Positions 1 through 9,488 are shown, counted from the first letter of the stretch. The stretch: DNA of 34,927 nt from Sulfurimonas crateris (GCA_945870785.1 CAMBTK010000015.1:1-34927), one strand, 5' to 3'. Notes: generated by a model from the letters alone, not told the origin. Numbers and translations are program-made.

Positions 1-402
1 TCAGGATTGGCTCTTGTATTGGATGATAGTTCAACAGCTAGAAAAATAGTAAAAGAGGCTCTTATAAAGATGGGCTTTGATGTACTTGAAGCGATTGACG
101 GCGAAGAGGGTCTTGAAAAACTTGATGAGCTATATGAACTTTATGGAGACAAGATAGCTAAAAATTTAAAAATCATTGTATCAGACGTTGAGATGCCTAG
201 AATGGATGGTTTCCACTTTGCAGCAAATGTCAAAGAAGATGAAAGATTTGAAAATATTCCAATAGTATTTAACTCTTCAATAAGTGATCATTTTAGTGAA
301 GATAGAGGTGTTGAGGCTGGTGGTGAAGCTTACTTGGTTAAGTTTAAAGCAAGTTCATTTTACAATGAAGTAGCACGTATTGTTCGTGCACATATGAAGT
401 AG
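1..402 (+). CDS. cheV: CheV-type chemotaxis coupling protein, C-terminal receiver domain (5' end outside window)
   Basis: The frame is open from base 1, so the gene starts upstream of the window and only its last 133 codons are present. They form one complete-looking receiver domain: the acidic pair in LVLDDSS near the start, the phospho-acceptor Asp in IIVSDVEMPRMDG, and a conserved Lys near the end (LVKFKAS). CheV proteins join a CheW-like coupling domain to such a receiver and adjust chemoreceptor-kinase coupling at the cell pole. The CheW half would lie off the window, so CheV is inferred from the position directly before cheA and cheW, 11 bp upstream of cheA. A single-domain CheY-like protein is the alternative. 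Confidence 0.78.
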   Translation, partial: SGLALVLDDSSTARKIVKEALIKMGFDVLEAIDGEEGLEKLDELYELYGDKIAKNLKIIVSDVEMPRMDGFHFAANVKEDERFENIPIVFNSSISDHFSEDRGVEAGGEAYLVKFKASSFYNEVARIVRAHMK

Positions 403-413
403 GGAGTATAAAT

Positions 414-2819
414 ATGGATGAATTTCAAGAGATATTGCAAGATTTTTTAGTAGAGTCTTTCGAGCTTATAGAGCAACTGGATCAGGATTTAGTTGAATTA
501 GAAACAAGACCAGATGATTTAGAGCTTTTAAATAGAATATTTCGTGTAGCACACACCGTAAAAGGGGCTTCATCATTTTTAAACTTTGATGTTTTAACGC
601 ACTTGACGCACCATATGGAAGATGTACTAAATAAAGCAAGACATGGAGAACTCGTTATTCTTCCAGCTATTATGGATGTTATCTTAGAGTCAATTGACCT
701 TATGAAAGCGCTCTTAACTACAATTCGTGATACAAGCGCTGATGATGGCATTGATGTCTCTGGCTGTGTTTCAAGACTTGATAAATGTTCTAAGGGATAC
801 GGTGAGGATGAAGTTCTAAAATCAACACCAGCACCTAAAGAAGAGATTAAAGTAGAAGAGCCTAAAGAGGAAGAGATTGTTAACGTTGATAACAGTAATG
901 AGCCAGATTACGACAATATGGATGCTGATGAGTTAGAGGCCGAGATAGAGAGACTTCTTCAACAAAGACAAGCAGAAGATAAAGAAAAAAGAGAACAAAG
1001 AGCATCAAATGATAGCGCAAAAGCGTCAAATGAAAATGATGCCGAAGATGAATATGTACCCGCTATGAAGAGTCCAGTTGTTGTTACTCCAGCAAGAAAA
1101 CCAGCATCTTTTGGTGATGACTCAGATTCAAGCGATGAGGCAAGAGCTGCTTCTCCAGCAAAAAAACAATCAAATGTTGAGCAGACTATCCGAGTTGACG
1201 TAAAAAGACTTGACCACTTAATGAACCTTATCGGAGAACTTGTTCTTGCTAAAAACAGACTTATCAAAATCAATGATGATGTTGAAGAGCGTTATGAGGG
1301 TGAGAGCTTTTTAGAAGAGCTAAATCAGGTTGTTTCTATTGTTTCTATCGTTACAACTGACTTGCAAATTGCTGTTATGAAAACAAGAATGCTTCCAATT
1401 GGTAAAGTATTTAACAAATTCCCTAGAATGATTCGTGATTTAAGCAGAGAACTTAATAAAAAAATAGAGCTTGAAATATTTGGAGAAGAGACTGAACTTG
1501 ACAAATCAATTGTTGAAGAGATTGGCGACCCTCTTGTTCACATCATTAGAAATTCATGTGACCATGGGATAGAAATCCCTAAGATACGTGCTGAACAGGG
1601 TAAAAGTGAGACAGGTACGATAAAGTTAAAAGCGTACAATGAAGGCAACCAAATCGTTATCCAGATTGATGATGATGGAAAAGGCCTTGATGTTGATATG
1701 CTAAAGAGAAAATCTCTTGAAAAAGGGCTTATAACAGAAAAAGAAGCTGACAATATGAGCGATAAAGAGGCGTTTGCGCTTATCTTTAAACCAGGTTTCT
1801 CAACAGCAGCAGTTGTCACAAACGTCTCAGGGCGCGGTGTTGGTATGGACGTTGTAAAAACAAATATCGAAAAAGTAAACGGAATCATAGACATAGATAG
1901 TGAAATAGGAATCGGAACTTCTATGAAGTTAAAGATACCACTAACTCTAGCTATTATTCAAGCACTTTTAGTTGGTGTTCAAGAGGAGCATTATGCTATC
2001 CCTCTTGCTTCAGTTTTAGAGACTGTTAGAATATCAAAAGATGAAGTTTATACAGTTGAGGGTCGCTCTGTTATGAGACTTCGTGAAGATGTTCTCTCGC
2101 TTGTGCATATCGGGGATATTTTTGAAGTAGAGCGTGTTTTAGATTCAAGTGAATATGCTTATGTTGTTGTTCTTGGGCTTGGGGCTAGTAAACTAGGGCT
2201 TATAGTTGATACTCTTGTTGGACAAGAGGAGATTGTTATAAAATCTCTTGGAGAGTTCCTCAAAGGAATAGATGGCATTGCTGGAGCAACAATCAGAGGA
2301 GATGGCGGCGTAACGCTTATCGTAGATGTTGTAGCAATTATGGATATGGCAAAACATGTTAAGGCAAGTGCAATAGTCGATAGCACTTCTGATGCAGCGA
2401 TGCTGACATATGAAAAAACAAAAGCAAGTGACTATACAGTTATGATAGTAGATGACTCTAAAACTGACAGAACTATTATGAGAAAAGCGTTAGAGCCACT
2501 TGGTGTGACATTGGTTGAAGCGGGTGATGGACAAGAAGCACTTGGTATCTTAAAACAGGGCGATTACAATTTTGATGCGATGCTTGTTGATATAGAGATG
2601 CCTAGAATGGATGGTTATTCACTTGCAACAGAGATTAAAAAATATAACCGCTATAAAAATCTGCCTCTAATTGCTGTTACATCTCGTACTGGCAAGTCTG
2701 ATAGAATGCGCGGTGTTGAGTCTGGAATGGTTGAGTATATTACTAAGCCATATTCTGCGGATTATCTAATGAGCGTAGTTCAAAGAAACATTAATTTTAG
2801 ATCGGAGTTTTTAAAATGA
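414..2819 (+). CDS. cheA: Chemotaxis histidine kinase CheA with C-terminal receiver domain (CheAY)
   Basis: Hybrid chemotaxis kinase, 801 residues. The order is an HPt domain with phospho-acceptor His47 (RVAHTVKGASSF), a long acidic, low-complexity linker (about 130-255), a dimerisation helix (VKRLDHLMNLIGELV), an HATPase with N-box (HIIRNSCDHGIE) and G-boxes (DDDGKGLD, GRGVGMDVV), a CheW-like domain (about 505-640), and a receiver from about 674 with Asp726 (LVDIEMPRMDG). The CheA-receiver fusion is the usual form in Campylobacterota; the receiver may act as a phosphate sink. It autophosphorylates on receptor control and passes phosphate to CheY. The ATG follows an AGGGAG ribosome site 7 bp upstream. 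Its last 4 bases overlap cheW (ATGA), which implies translational coupling. Confidence 0.96.
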   Translation: MDEFQEILQDFLVESFELIEQLDQDLVELETRPDDLELLNRIFRVAHTVKGASSFLNFDVLTHLTHHMEDVLNKARHGELVILPAIMDVILESIDLMKALLTTIRDTSADDGIDVSGCVSRLDKCSKGYGEDEVLKSTPAPKEEIKVEEPKEEEIVNVDNSNEPDYDNMDADELEAEIERLLQQRQAEDKEKREQRASNDSAKASNENDAEDEYVPAMKSPVVVTPARKPASFGDDSDSSDEARAASPAKKQSNVEQTIRVDVKRLDHLMNLIGELVLAKNRLIKINDDVEERYEGESFLEELNQVVSIVSIVTTDLQIAVMKTRMLPIGKVFNKFPRMIRDLSRELNKKIELEIFGEETELDKSIVEEIGDPLVHIIRNSCDHGIEIPKIRAEQGKSETGTIKLKAYNEGNQIVIQIDDDGKGLDVDMLKRKSLEKGLITEKEADNMSDKEAFALIFKPGFSTAAVVTNVSGRGVGMDVVKTNIEKVNGIIDIDSEIGIGTSMKLKIPLTLAIIQALLVGVQEEHYAIPLASVLETVRISKDEVYTVEGRSVMRLREDVLSLVHIGDIFEVERVLDSSEYAYVVVLGLGASKLGLIVDTLVGQEEIVIKSLGEFLKGIDGIAGATIRGDGGVTLIVDVVAIMDMAKHVKASAIVDSTSDAAMLTYEKTKASDYTVMIVDDSKTDRTIMRKALEPLGVTLVEAGDGQEALGILKQGDYNFDAMLVDIEMPRMDGYSLATEIKKYNRYKNLPLIAVTSRTGKSDRMRGVESGMVEYITKPYSADYLMSVVQRNINFRSEFLK

Positions 2820-3307
2820 GCGATAAATTACAACAGATAATCAAAAAACAGAATCTAAGAGATAATAATCAAGAGAATGTAAATGATGTTGTTCAATTAG
2901 TTGGTTTTGTAATCGGGGATGAAGAGTACGCTGTTCCAATTTTATCTATTCAAGAGATTATTAAACCATTTCCATGGACTAGAGTTCCACAAGTGCCAAA
3001 GTACGTTGTCGGCGTTTTTAATATGCGTGGTGCTGTTATTCCACTTATAGATTTACGTCTGAAATTTGGACTAAACCAAAAAAAGCATAATGAAGAGACA
3101 AGATTTATCGTCATGAGAGATGGAGATGATGTTGCAGGATTTGTAATTGACAGGCTCACAATGGCTATAAGAATCAAAAAGTCAAATATAGGACCAGCGC
3201 CTGATACTGCAAGTGGTGATGATACATCAATTGATGGTGTTGGAAAACAAGAAGATAGAATTATAACTATCTTAAAAGTTAAAAAACTTCTACAAAGAGA
3301 TTTTTAG
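2816..3307 (+). CDS. cheW: Chemotaxis coupling protein CheW
   Basis: 163 residues, essentially one CheW domain from about residue 25. Family hallmarks are visible: VGFVIGDEEYAVPI, the IQEIIKPFPWTRVPQVP strand-turn, and GVFNMRGAVIPLIDLRLKFG. It bridges chemoreceptor tips and the P5 domain of CheA in the cytoplasmic array. The start overlaps the cheA stop by 4 bases, so expression is coupled to the kinase. A short charged N-terminal tail (KLQQIIKKQNLRDN) precedes the domain. No odd residues were noticed. Confidence 0.95.
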   Translation: MSDKLQQIIKKQNLRDNNQENVNDVVQLVGFVIGDEEYAVPILSIQEIIKPFPWTRVPQVPKYVVGVFNMRGAVIPLIDLRLKFGLNQKKHNEETRFIVMRDGDDVAGFVIDRLTMAIRIKKSNIGPAPDTASGDDTSIDGVGKQEDRIITILKVKKLLQRDF

Positions 3308-3315
3308 CTTCCCGT

Positions 3316-4437
3316 ATGAATTACTCCTCTTTTAAAATTATCCATCTTGATAATGGGCTCACTCTAAAATTTAGAGGGGAGCTTACCCTCTATAATCTTA
3401 TGAGATATAAAAAAGAGATAGATAAAACAGAATTTTCAAAAGAAAAAAGTGTAGTTATAGATCTTCTTGAGTTATCTTTTTTAGATAGTGCAGGTTCTAT
3501 ATTTTTAAATAATCTGCAAAAAAAGCTTGAACTAAATGGTTCTAGCGTAGAAATAGAGTGTCAAAACAGAGATGTTTTTGATATGTTAGAGTTAATCAGA
3601 TCTCAAAAAGCAACACTTCAAAAAATAGCAAAAAAACCAAAAAGAGATCCAATTGAAAAAATAGGCGAAAAAAGCTACAAAACTTATCTAAACTTTGTAT
3701 ATTTTATGGCATTTATTGGAGAACTATTTACCCACAAGCTCCGATATCTTATCTCTTATAAAAATATACGCTTTAAAGAGATTGCTTTTGAAATGAACGA
3801 GTGTGCCATTAAGGCGCTTGGAATAATTGCCCTTACTAGTTTTTTAATCGGTGTTGTTATAGCGTATCAATCTGCTTATCAACTAAAGCTATATGGGGCA
3901 AATATTTTTATAGTAGATATGTTAGGGCTCTCAATTTTAAGAGAGTTATCCCCGCTTATCACCGCAATAGTAATAGCTGGAAGAAGCGGTTCTGCTTTTA
4001 CAGCACAAATTGGGGCTATGAAGATAACTCAAGAGCTTGATGCTATGCAGACAATGGGCTTTGATCCATATAGATTTTTGGTTGTTCCAAAAATAGTGGC
4101 GCTTATGATAACGATGCCAATTCTTATTTTTGTCTCAGATATTATGGCAATAATAGGCGGAATGGTAGTTGCAAATCTTGATTTAGAGATAACTGTTGAT
4201 ATGTTTTTGGATAGATTTAATGAAGTAATAAATATAAAACACTTTATAGTCGGTATCATTAAAGGACCTTTCTTTGCCTTTTTAATTGCCGCTATTGCAA
4301 TATATCAAGGACTGCTTGTTAAAGATGATACGCAGAGTATAGGGTTCAATACAACAAAAAGCGTTGTAGAGTCAATTTTTGCGGTAATTATATGTGATGC
4401 TATCTTCTCGATAGCTTTTACAAACTTGGGGATATAA
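3316..4437 (+). CDS. mlaE: MlaE-family lipid ABC transporter permease with fused N-terminal STAS domain
   Basis: 373 residues. Residues 1 to about 95 form a STAS domain (VVIDLLELSFLDSAGSIFL), which in E. coli is the separate protein MlaB. Residues from about 110 form the MlaE permease with about five hydrophobic segments and the family signature ELSPLITAIVIAGRSGSAF followed by IGAMKITQELDAMQTMGFDP. MlaE with MlaF and MlaD moves phospholipids between the inner membrane and a periplasmic carrier. The organisation matches the Campylobacter jejuni iamB/iamA locus, from memory. It starts 8 bp after cheW with no clear Shine-Dalgarno sequence, so translation may depend on upstream ribosomes. The stop and the mlaF start share one base (TAATG). 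Confidence 0.9.
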   Translation: MNYSSFKIIHLDNGLTLKFRGELTLYNLMRYKKEIDKTEFSKEKSVVIDLLELSFLDSAGSIFLNNLQKKLELNGSSVEIECQNRDVFDMLELIRSQKATLQKIAKKPKRDPIEKIGEKSYKTYLNFVYFMAFIGELFTHKLRYLISYKNIRFKEIAFEMNECAIKALGIIALTSFLIGVVIAYQSAYQLKLYGANIFIVDMLGLSILRELSPLITAIVIAGRSGSAFTAQIGAMKITQELDAMQTMGFDPYRFLVVPKIVALMITMPILIFVSDIMAIIGGMVVANLDLEITVDMFLDRFNEVINIKHFIVGIIKGPFFAFLIAAIAIYQGLLVKDDTQSIGFNTTKSVVESIFAVIICDAIFSIAFTNLGI

Positions 4438-5177
4438 TGAATAGTATTATTAAACTAAGTGGCGTTAGAACTGTCTTTGATGAAAAAGTAGTTCATGAAA
4501 GCATAAATATGAGTGTGCCTAAGGGAAGTATATATGGCATACTAGGTCCTAGTGGATGTGGCAAAACAACGTTGCTTAGAGAGATGGTAATGCTTCAAGA
4601 ATTTCATGGCGGAGATATTGAAGTACTTGGTCATAAACTAAAAAATATCAGCTATAAAGATGCAATGGAACTTAGACGCGGATGGGGTGTTTTATTTCAG
4701 TATGGAGCGCTATTTTCATCTCTAAATCTGCGAGACAATATTGCGCTTCCTCTTGTTGAGTATAGTGATCTCTCAGAAGCTATGATTGATGAGATTGTTG
4801 CTTTTAAGATAAATATAGTTGGCTTAAGGGCTGAAGATGCTTATCTCTTTCCATCACAAATAAGCGGTGGAATGAAAAAAAAAGCAGGTCTTGCCAGAGC
4901 ACTAGCCATGGATCCAAAGCTTCTTTTTTTAGATGAGCCAACAAGTGGGCTTGACCCAATATCTGCTAGAGAGTTTGACTCTTTGATAGTTAAACTAAGA
5001 GATTTGCTAGGACTTACCATTGTAATGGTGTCACACGATTTGCGTTCAATCTACGACACACTAGACCATGTTGCGATAATCGATAATAAAGAAGTGGTCT
5101 ATGAAGGTAATTTAGATAATATATTTAGCGTTGAAAATCAGTTTATACAAACTTTTTTTAGCGGTATGAAAAGGTAG
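4437..5177 (+). CDS. mlaF: MlaF-type lipid transporter ATP-binding protein
   Basis: 246-residue ABC ATPase of the Mla/Tgt type. It has Walker A GPSGCGKTT (about 38-46), Q-loop FQYGALF, signature ISGGMKKKAGLARAL, Walker B LLFLDEPTSGLDP and switch His in VSHDLRS. The KKKAGLARA signature is typical of the MlaF/Ttg2A subfamily. It powers the MlaE permease encoded immediately upstream, whose stop codon overlaps this start, and works with the MlaD protein encoded 5 bp downstream. The C. jejuni counterpart is iamA, once linked to invasion. Confidence 0.92.
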   Translation: MNSIIKLSGVRTVFDEKVVHESINMSVPKGSIYGILGPSGCGKTTLLREMVMLQEFHGGDIEVLGHKLKNISYKDAMELRRGWGVLFQYGALFSSLNLRDNIALPLVEYSDLSEAMIDEIVAFKINIVGLRAEDAYLFPSQISGGMKKKAGLARALAMDPKLLFLDEPTSGLDPISAREFDSLIVKLRDLLGLTIVMVSHDLRSIYDTLDHVAIIDNKEVVYEGNLDNIFSVENQFIQTFFSGMKR

Positions 5178-5182
5178 AGGCT

Positions 5183-6145
5183 GTGAATAATAGAGTAAAT
5201 TATAGTTTAATCGGGTTTTTAATGCTCTTTGCAATATTTTTAATGCTTGGATTTGGGTACTGGCTACTTAAACCATCTAAAGATATTGAGATGAGAACAT
5301 ATGCCATCCATTTTGAAGAGTCAGTTTTGGGTTTAAACCTTGATGCTCCTGTTAAATTTAGAGGGATAAGCGTTGGTAAAGTAACTCGTCTTAGTATAAA
5401 CCCAAGTAACTCTGAAGAGATAGTAGTTTTAGTAAATGTACTTAAATCAACTCCTATAAAATCATCTACAATGGCGCAACTTACATCGCAAGGCATTACA
5501 GGACTTAGCTATATAAACTTAAGTTTTGGTGATGATAGCGCGGCTCCACTAAAGAGAGAAAATGGACAGGAGTATCCAGTTATAAAAACCATTCCATCGC
5601 TTTTGATAAAACTTGAAAATACGCTTGGAGACATTACTCTAAATCTTTCAGATACACTACAACGTCTTAGCGGTGCACTAAGGGATGAAAATCAAAAAGA
5701 GATAACACTTCTTTTAAAAAATAGCAATATTTTTATCTCAAAACTAAACAAAACATTAGATGATAAAACAATAGATGATTTTCAAGAAACTATGAAAAAT
5801 TTAAACAGCGCCTCTAAAAAACTAGATGATATGTTCCCTCGTATAGAGAAGTTTATCAATGGCAGTAGTGCTTGGGAAGAGAGCATCTCTAAGTCATTTA
5901 CCTCTATTTCAAACAGCTATCTAGGGATTAAAGACTCTATGGATACATTTAAGGGTGCGGTTAAGAGTGGGGATTTTAATATCAAAGAGATTACAAATGA
6001 TCTCTTGCCAACTATAAACAACACGCTTATAGAGATGCAAAATCTTATAATTAAAATGCAAGAGACACTAGACGCTCATGAGAGAAGCCCAGCTGATGTG
6101 CTCTTTATGCAAGAAGAGATTAAAAAAGGACCAGGTGAGAAATAA
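5183..6145 (+). CDS. mlaD: MlaD/MCE-domain lipid-binding protein
   Basis: 320 residues. One N-terminal membrane helix (about 9-29, LIGFLMLFAIFLMLGFGYWL) anchors a periplasmic MCE domain at about 35-120, recognised by LGLNLDAPVKFRGISVGKV and LTSQGITGLSYINLSFG. The remainder is a long polar helical region, probably coiled coil, much longer than in E. coli MlaD (about 180 residues) and more like MCE proteins that form tunnels. The start is GTG, with AGAGG directly upstream at tight spacing. It is co-directional with the permease and ATPase and probably forms the ring that passes lipid out of MlaE. Confidence 0.88.
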   Translation: MNNRVNYSLIGFLMLFAIFLMLGFGYWLLKPSKDIEMRTYAIHFEESVLGLNLDAPVKFRGISVGKVTRLSINPSNSEEIVVLVNVLKSTPIKSSTMAQLTSQGITGLSYINLSFGDDSAAPLKRENGQEYPVIKTIPSLLIKLENTLGDITLNLSDTLQRLSGALRDENQKEITLLLKNSNIFISKLNKTLDDKTIDDFQETMKNLNSASKKLDDMFPRIEKFINGSSAWEESISKSFTSISNSYLGIKDSMDTFKGAVKSGDFNIKEITNDLLPTINNTLIEMQNLIIKMQETLDAHERSPADVLFMQEEIKKGPGEK

Positions 6146-6146
6146 A

Positions 6147-6743
6147 ATGAAGATAATATTTATATCAATAATACTTTTTATATTTGTTGGCTGTACAACT
6201 ATAAAACCACACGTAACTGAGTTTAGAGTTATCACTAAAGATGCACAAACAAAGAGTAGCGCCAATAGCTGCAGGGAGAAATCGCTAAAAATATCTCAAG
6301 CTTTTAGCTCCGCATCTTTGCTCTCTTTAAATATGGACTATACAGAATCTGATAACAAAATATTTTCTTATTCGCAGTCACATTGGCAAGAGTCACCAAG
6401 TAGTTTTATAACCTTAGAGTTATTTAAAAGCATAAGAGATTCTGCTATGTTCAAGAGTGTGCACTCTTTTAAATCAAGAGTTAAGAGCGACTACCTTTTA
6501 GAGGTAGATATAGAAGAGTTTATGCAGTTTTATACAAAAGATATGAGTGGCTCTTATGTTAATGTAGTTCTTAATATATCTCTTATTGATACAAAAACAA
6601 ACAGTGTAGTATCAACAAGTAAATTTACCTCTAAAATAGATACCAAAACAGCAGATGCAAATGGCGGAGTAGAAGCACTTAGCAAGGCTCTTGATGAGAT
6701 AATTTCAAAAAATATAGAGTGGTTAGACGGAGTTTGTAAGTGA
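6147..6743 (+). CDS. ABC-type transport auxiliary lipoprotein (PqiC/ABC_trans_aux-like)
   Basis: 198 residues from the ATG at 6147, 1 base after the mlaD stop. This start gives a clean lipoprotein signal (MKIIFISIILFIFVGC, lipid Cys16); an upstream ATG at 6078 would bury it inside mlaD. The mature part fits the auxiliary lipoprotein family found with MCE transporters: TEFRVITKDAQ, a central LELFKSIRDSAMFKSV and a late VVSTSKFTSKI. It probably sits in the outer membrane or periplasm as a partner of MlaD. The family call rests on position and pattern more than on strong motifs. Confidence 0.75.
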   Translation: MKIIFISIILFIFVGCTTIKPHVTEFRVITKDAQTKSSANSCREKSLKISQAFSSASLLSLNMDYTESDNKIFSYSQSHWQESPSSFITLELFKSIRDSAMFKSVHSFKSRVKSDYLLEVDIEEFMQFYTKDMSGSYVNVVLNISLIDTKTNSVVSTSKFTSKIDTKTADANGGVEALSKALDEIISKNIEWLDGVCK

Positions 6744-8035
6744 TAAAAGAGAGCGAATATAAAAAGAGAAGAGATACTTTAGCAAAAGGGTTTTTAAAAA
6801 ACTCTATCGGAGTTATATTTAGTGCCAAGGAGGCTACTCGCTCAAACGACACGCATCATCCATATAGACAAGATAGCAACTTTTACTACCTTTGTGGGTT
6901 TAAAGAAGATAACTCAGCTCTTATGTTCATAAAAACAAAAAAAGGTCTTAAAACTGCTCTTTTTGTTCATAAAAAAGATAAGACATTAGAGTTATGGAAT
7001 GGGAAAAGATTAGGTGTAAAAGAGGCAAAGAAGAGATTTTTAGTTGATGAAGTTTATGAGATAGATGAATTTAAAGATATATTTAAAGCTTCTATCAAAG
7101 GTAAAAAAAATATCTATTTTGAGATAAATTCAAAAAAAAGCACTCTAAATAAGATTTTAAAAAGTACAAAATTTTTTAAAGAAAAACTTGACATCATTGC
7201 ACATGTACAAAAAATGAGACTTATAAAATCTGCCTCCGAGATAAAGCTTATACGAGAGTCAATAGCAATTACAGCAAAAGCACATCACAGAGCTATGAGC
7301 ATGAACAAAGAGGGCAAGTATGAGTATCAACTACAAGCAGAGGTAGAGCATGAATTTAGACACAATGCAGCTTATAGCGATGCTTATACGTCAATAGTGG
7401 CGTGTGGAAACAACGCAAACACTCTTCACTACATAGAAAATTCTAAACCACTAGTTGATGGAGAGCTTATCTTGATAGATGCGGGGTGTGAACATAACTA
7501 CTACGCTAGTGACATAACAAGAACCATCCCAGTAAATGGTAAATTTAGTGAGCCTCAAAAAGAGCTATACAATTTAGTTTTAGATACCCAACTAAAAGTT
7601 ATCAGTATGATAAAGCCAAAAATAATGAGAAGTAGGCTTCAAGAAGAGGCAGAGAAACTCTTAACTGAGGGAATGATAAAACTTGGAATCTTAAATGGAA
7701 GTGTTAAAAAAGCTATTAAAGAGCAAAAACATAAAAAGTACTATCCGCACGGAATAGGGCACTGGATGGGCATAGACGTTCATGACCCAGCACCATATAG
7801 AGATAAAAACAACAAAGAGATAGCGCTAAGGGAGGGAATGGTTTTAACAATTGAACCAGGTCTATATATCGATAAAGATGATAAAAGTGTACCAAAGAAG
7901 TTTCGAGGAATAGGAATTAGAATAGAGGATGATATTTTAGTAACCAAAGATGGATGCGAGAATCTATCATCTTCTATCGCGAAAACTATCGAAGAGGTAG
8001 AAATTATTTGTCATATCAGCAAAAGAGATATTTAA
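6740..8035 (+). CDS. pepP: Xaa-Pro aminopeptidase (M24B, PepP)
   Basis: 431 residues: an N-terminal aminopeptidase-P domain (about 1-130, with the HHPYRQDSNFYYLCGF signature) and a pita-bread M24 catalytic domain. All five dinuclear-metal ligands can be placed: Asp247 (LILIDAG), Asp258 (ASDITRT), His341 (HGIGHWMG), Glu372 (LTIEPGLY) and Glu396 (GIRIEDD). It removes N-terminal residues preceding proline in the cytoplasm. The GTG start overlaps the lipoprotein stop by 4 bases (GTGA), so it is co-translated with the Mla genes although no functional link is evident. It ends 6 bp before the convergent diguanylate cyclase gene. Confidence 0.93.
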   Translation: MIKESEYKKRRDTLAKGFLKNSIGVIFSAKEATRSNDTHHPYRQDSNFYYLCGFKEDNSALMFIKTKKGLKTALFVHKKDKTLELWNGKRLGVKEAKKRFLVDEVYEIDEFKDIFKASIKGKKNIYFEINSKKSTLNKILKSTKFFKEKLDIIAHVQKMRLIKSASEIKLIRESIAITAKAHHRAMSMNKEGKYEYQLQAEVEHEFRHNAAYSDAYTSIVACGNNANTLHYIENSKPLVDGELILIDAGCEHNYYASDITRTIPVNGKFSEPQKELYNLVLDTQLKVISMIKPKIMRSRLQEEAEKLLTEGMIKLGILNGSVKKAIKEQKHKKYYPHGIGHWMGIDVHDPAPYRDKNNKEIALREGMVLTIEPGLYIDKDDKSVPKKFRGIGIRIEDDILVTKDGCENLSSSIAKTIEEVEIICHISKRDI

Positions 8036-8041
8036 TAGTTT

Positions 8042-9475
8042 TTAGATAACCGTAACAATATTTTTACCATTTGATTTTGATGTATACATGGCTTTGTCTG
8101 CTCTGTTTAAAACAGAGTCAATATTATCATCTGACATAACTGCGGTTATTCCAAAACTAGCTGTTATTCCCGAAGAGGTAAGGTGTCTTAAGACGGCATC
8201 ATTTTCAATTAATTCTCTAAGTTTCTCAGTAATTATCATAGCTGCTGTAATATCTGTATTTAAAAAGAGTATAACAATCTCTTCCCCACCCCATCTTGAT
8301 ATAAGATCTACTTCTCTATTGTTATTTTTAAGAATATTTGATATTTGTTTAAGTACCAAGTCTCCAATATCATGCCCATAAGTATCATTTACATCTTTAA
8401 AGTTATCGATATCTATAAAAGCTATACAGCATTCCTGTCTTGTTCTATTATGCATTTTTATTATTTTTAAAAATTCATCTTCAAAATAGCGTCTGTTATA
8501 CAAATCTGTTAAAGGGTCTCTAAAAGCCATAGATTCAAGCTTGTTATTGTATGTTCTGATAATTCTAAAGACAACAAAAGAGATAATAATAGTTATGCTA
8601 AGAGAGAGAAGAATGTTGAAATATAATATTTTTTTTACATCTTTTGTATAGTTGTCTATTTTTGCTTCTACTGATAGATAAAGATTTAATTCAGTGATAT
8701 ATTTTGTATTTATCAAATAGTCATCATTGTCTTTTTTAAACTCTATCATAGTTGTGCTTTTGGAAATGATTTTATCAATAATCTCTTTTGAAATATTTGT
8801 TTTATCTATATTTGTATGTAAATTTTCCCCTTTTTCTGACAAGACTATATTCCCATTTTCATCAAAAAACTGCACCTTAAAGCCATACTTTTGTCTAAAA
8901 AGCTTTAGCATGTCATCAATATATGATATTTTTAAAGCTACACCTGTCGCACCTATGTATTTATATGAATTATCAAAAATTTTATAGTTTATAAACATAA
9001 TCAACGAGTTTGAAATATGCTTATTAAAATCTATGTTGATTTCATGATTTTCTTGATTTTGTAAAAAGTTAAAATACCATTTGTTTGTATTATTATTTGG
9101 ATTGATTGCTTCAATAAAGCCATCTTGTGTGTAGTAATTCTTAGTTTTCTCTGATACCAAAAAGGCGCTAAGCATCCCATATTTATTTTTTATTGACTCT
9201 AGGTATTTGATGATTCTTTCTTGATTGTTTTCATCTTTTAGTAGCCAATCATGAACAAAAGTATCGTTTGCCATCATAGAAGAGACTAGGTAAGGCTCTA
9301 TTATATGCTTTTGTATTTCTGTGTAAATATTATCTAAAGAGAGAGGCAAAGATTGGTTTTTTAGCTGTTTTTGAGCACTGTCTAATGAAACAAAATAATT
9401 TACAGTAGATATGCTAAAAGATAATATAATAAGTAATATAGTTATCAGTAAGATAACTCTATATTTTGAATTCAT
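8042..9475 (-). CDS. Membrane diguanylate cyclase with periplasmic sensor domain, last gene of the nap run
   Basis: 477 residues from ATG 9475, with AAAGG upstream; a TTG one codon earlier is less likely. A first membrane helix at about 9-29, an extracytoplasmic region of about 250 residues (probably a Cache-type sensor), a second helix at about 285-305, then a GGDEF domain. The active loop reads GGEEI, with Ile replacing the usual Phe. An RxxD inhibitory site (REVD) sits five residues before it, so product inhibition by c-di-GMP is expected. It should make c-di-GMP in response to a periplasmic signal. It starts only 13 bp after the preceding nap-cluster gene on the same strand, with no terminator seen between them. 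Confidence 0.88.
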   Translation of the reverse strand: MNSKYRVILLITILLIILSFSISTVNYFVSLDSAQKQLKNQSLPLSLDNIYTEIQKHIIEPYLVSSMMANDTFVHDWLLKDENNQERIIKYLESIKNKYGMLSAFLVSEKTKNYYTQDGFIEAINPNNNTNKWYFNFLQNQENHEINIDFNKHISNSLIMFINYKIFDNSYKYIGATGVALKISYIDDMLKLFRQKYGFKVQFFDENGNIVLSEKGENLHTNIDKTNISKEIIDKIISKSTTMIEFKKDNDDYLINTKYITELNLYLSVEAKIDNYTKDVKKILYFNILLSLSITIIISFVVFRIIRTYNNKLESMAFRDPLTDLYNRRYFEDEFLKIIKMHNRTRQECCIAFIDIDNFKDVNDTYGHDIGDLVLKQISNILKNNNREVDLISRWGGEEIVILFLNTDITAAMIITEKLRELIENDAVLRHLTSSGITASFGITAVMSDDNIDSVLNRADKAMYTSKSNGKNIVTVI

Positions 9476-9488
9476 CAAAACCTTTGTG

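Noticed and set aside
6078..6146. Upstream ATG for the auxiliary lipoprotein
   Set aside because: It would add 23 residues overlapping mlaD and place the lipoprotein signal internally.
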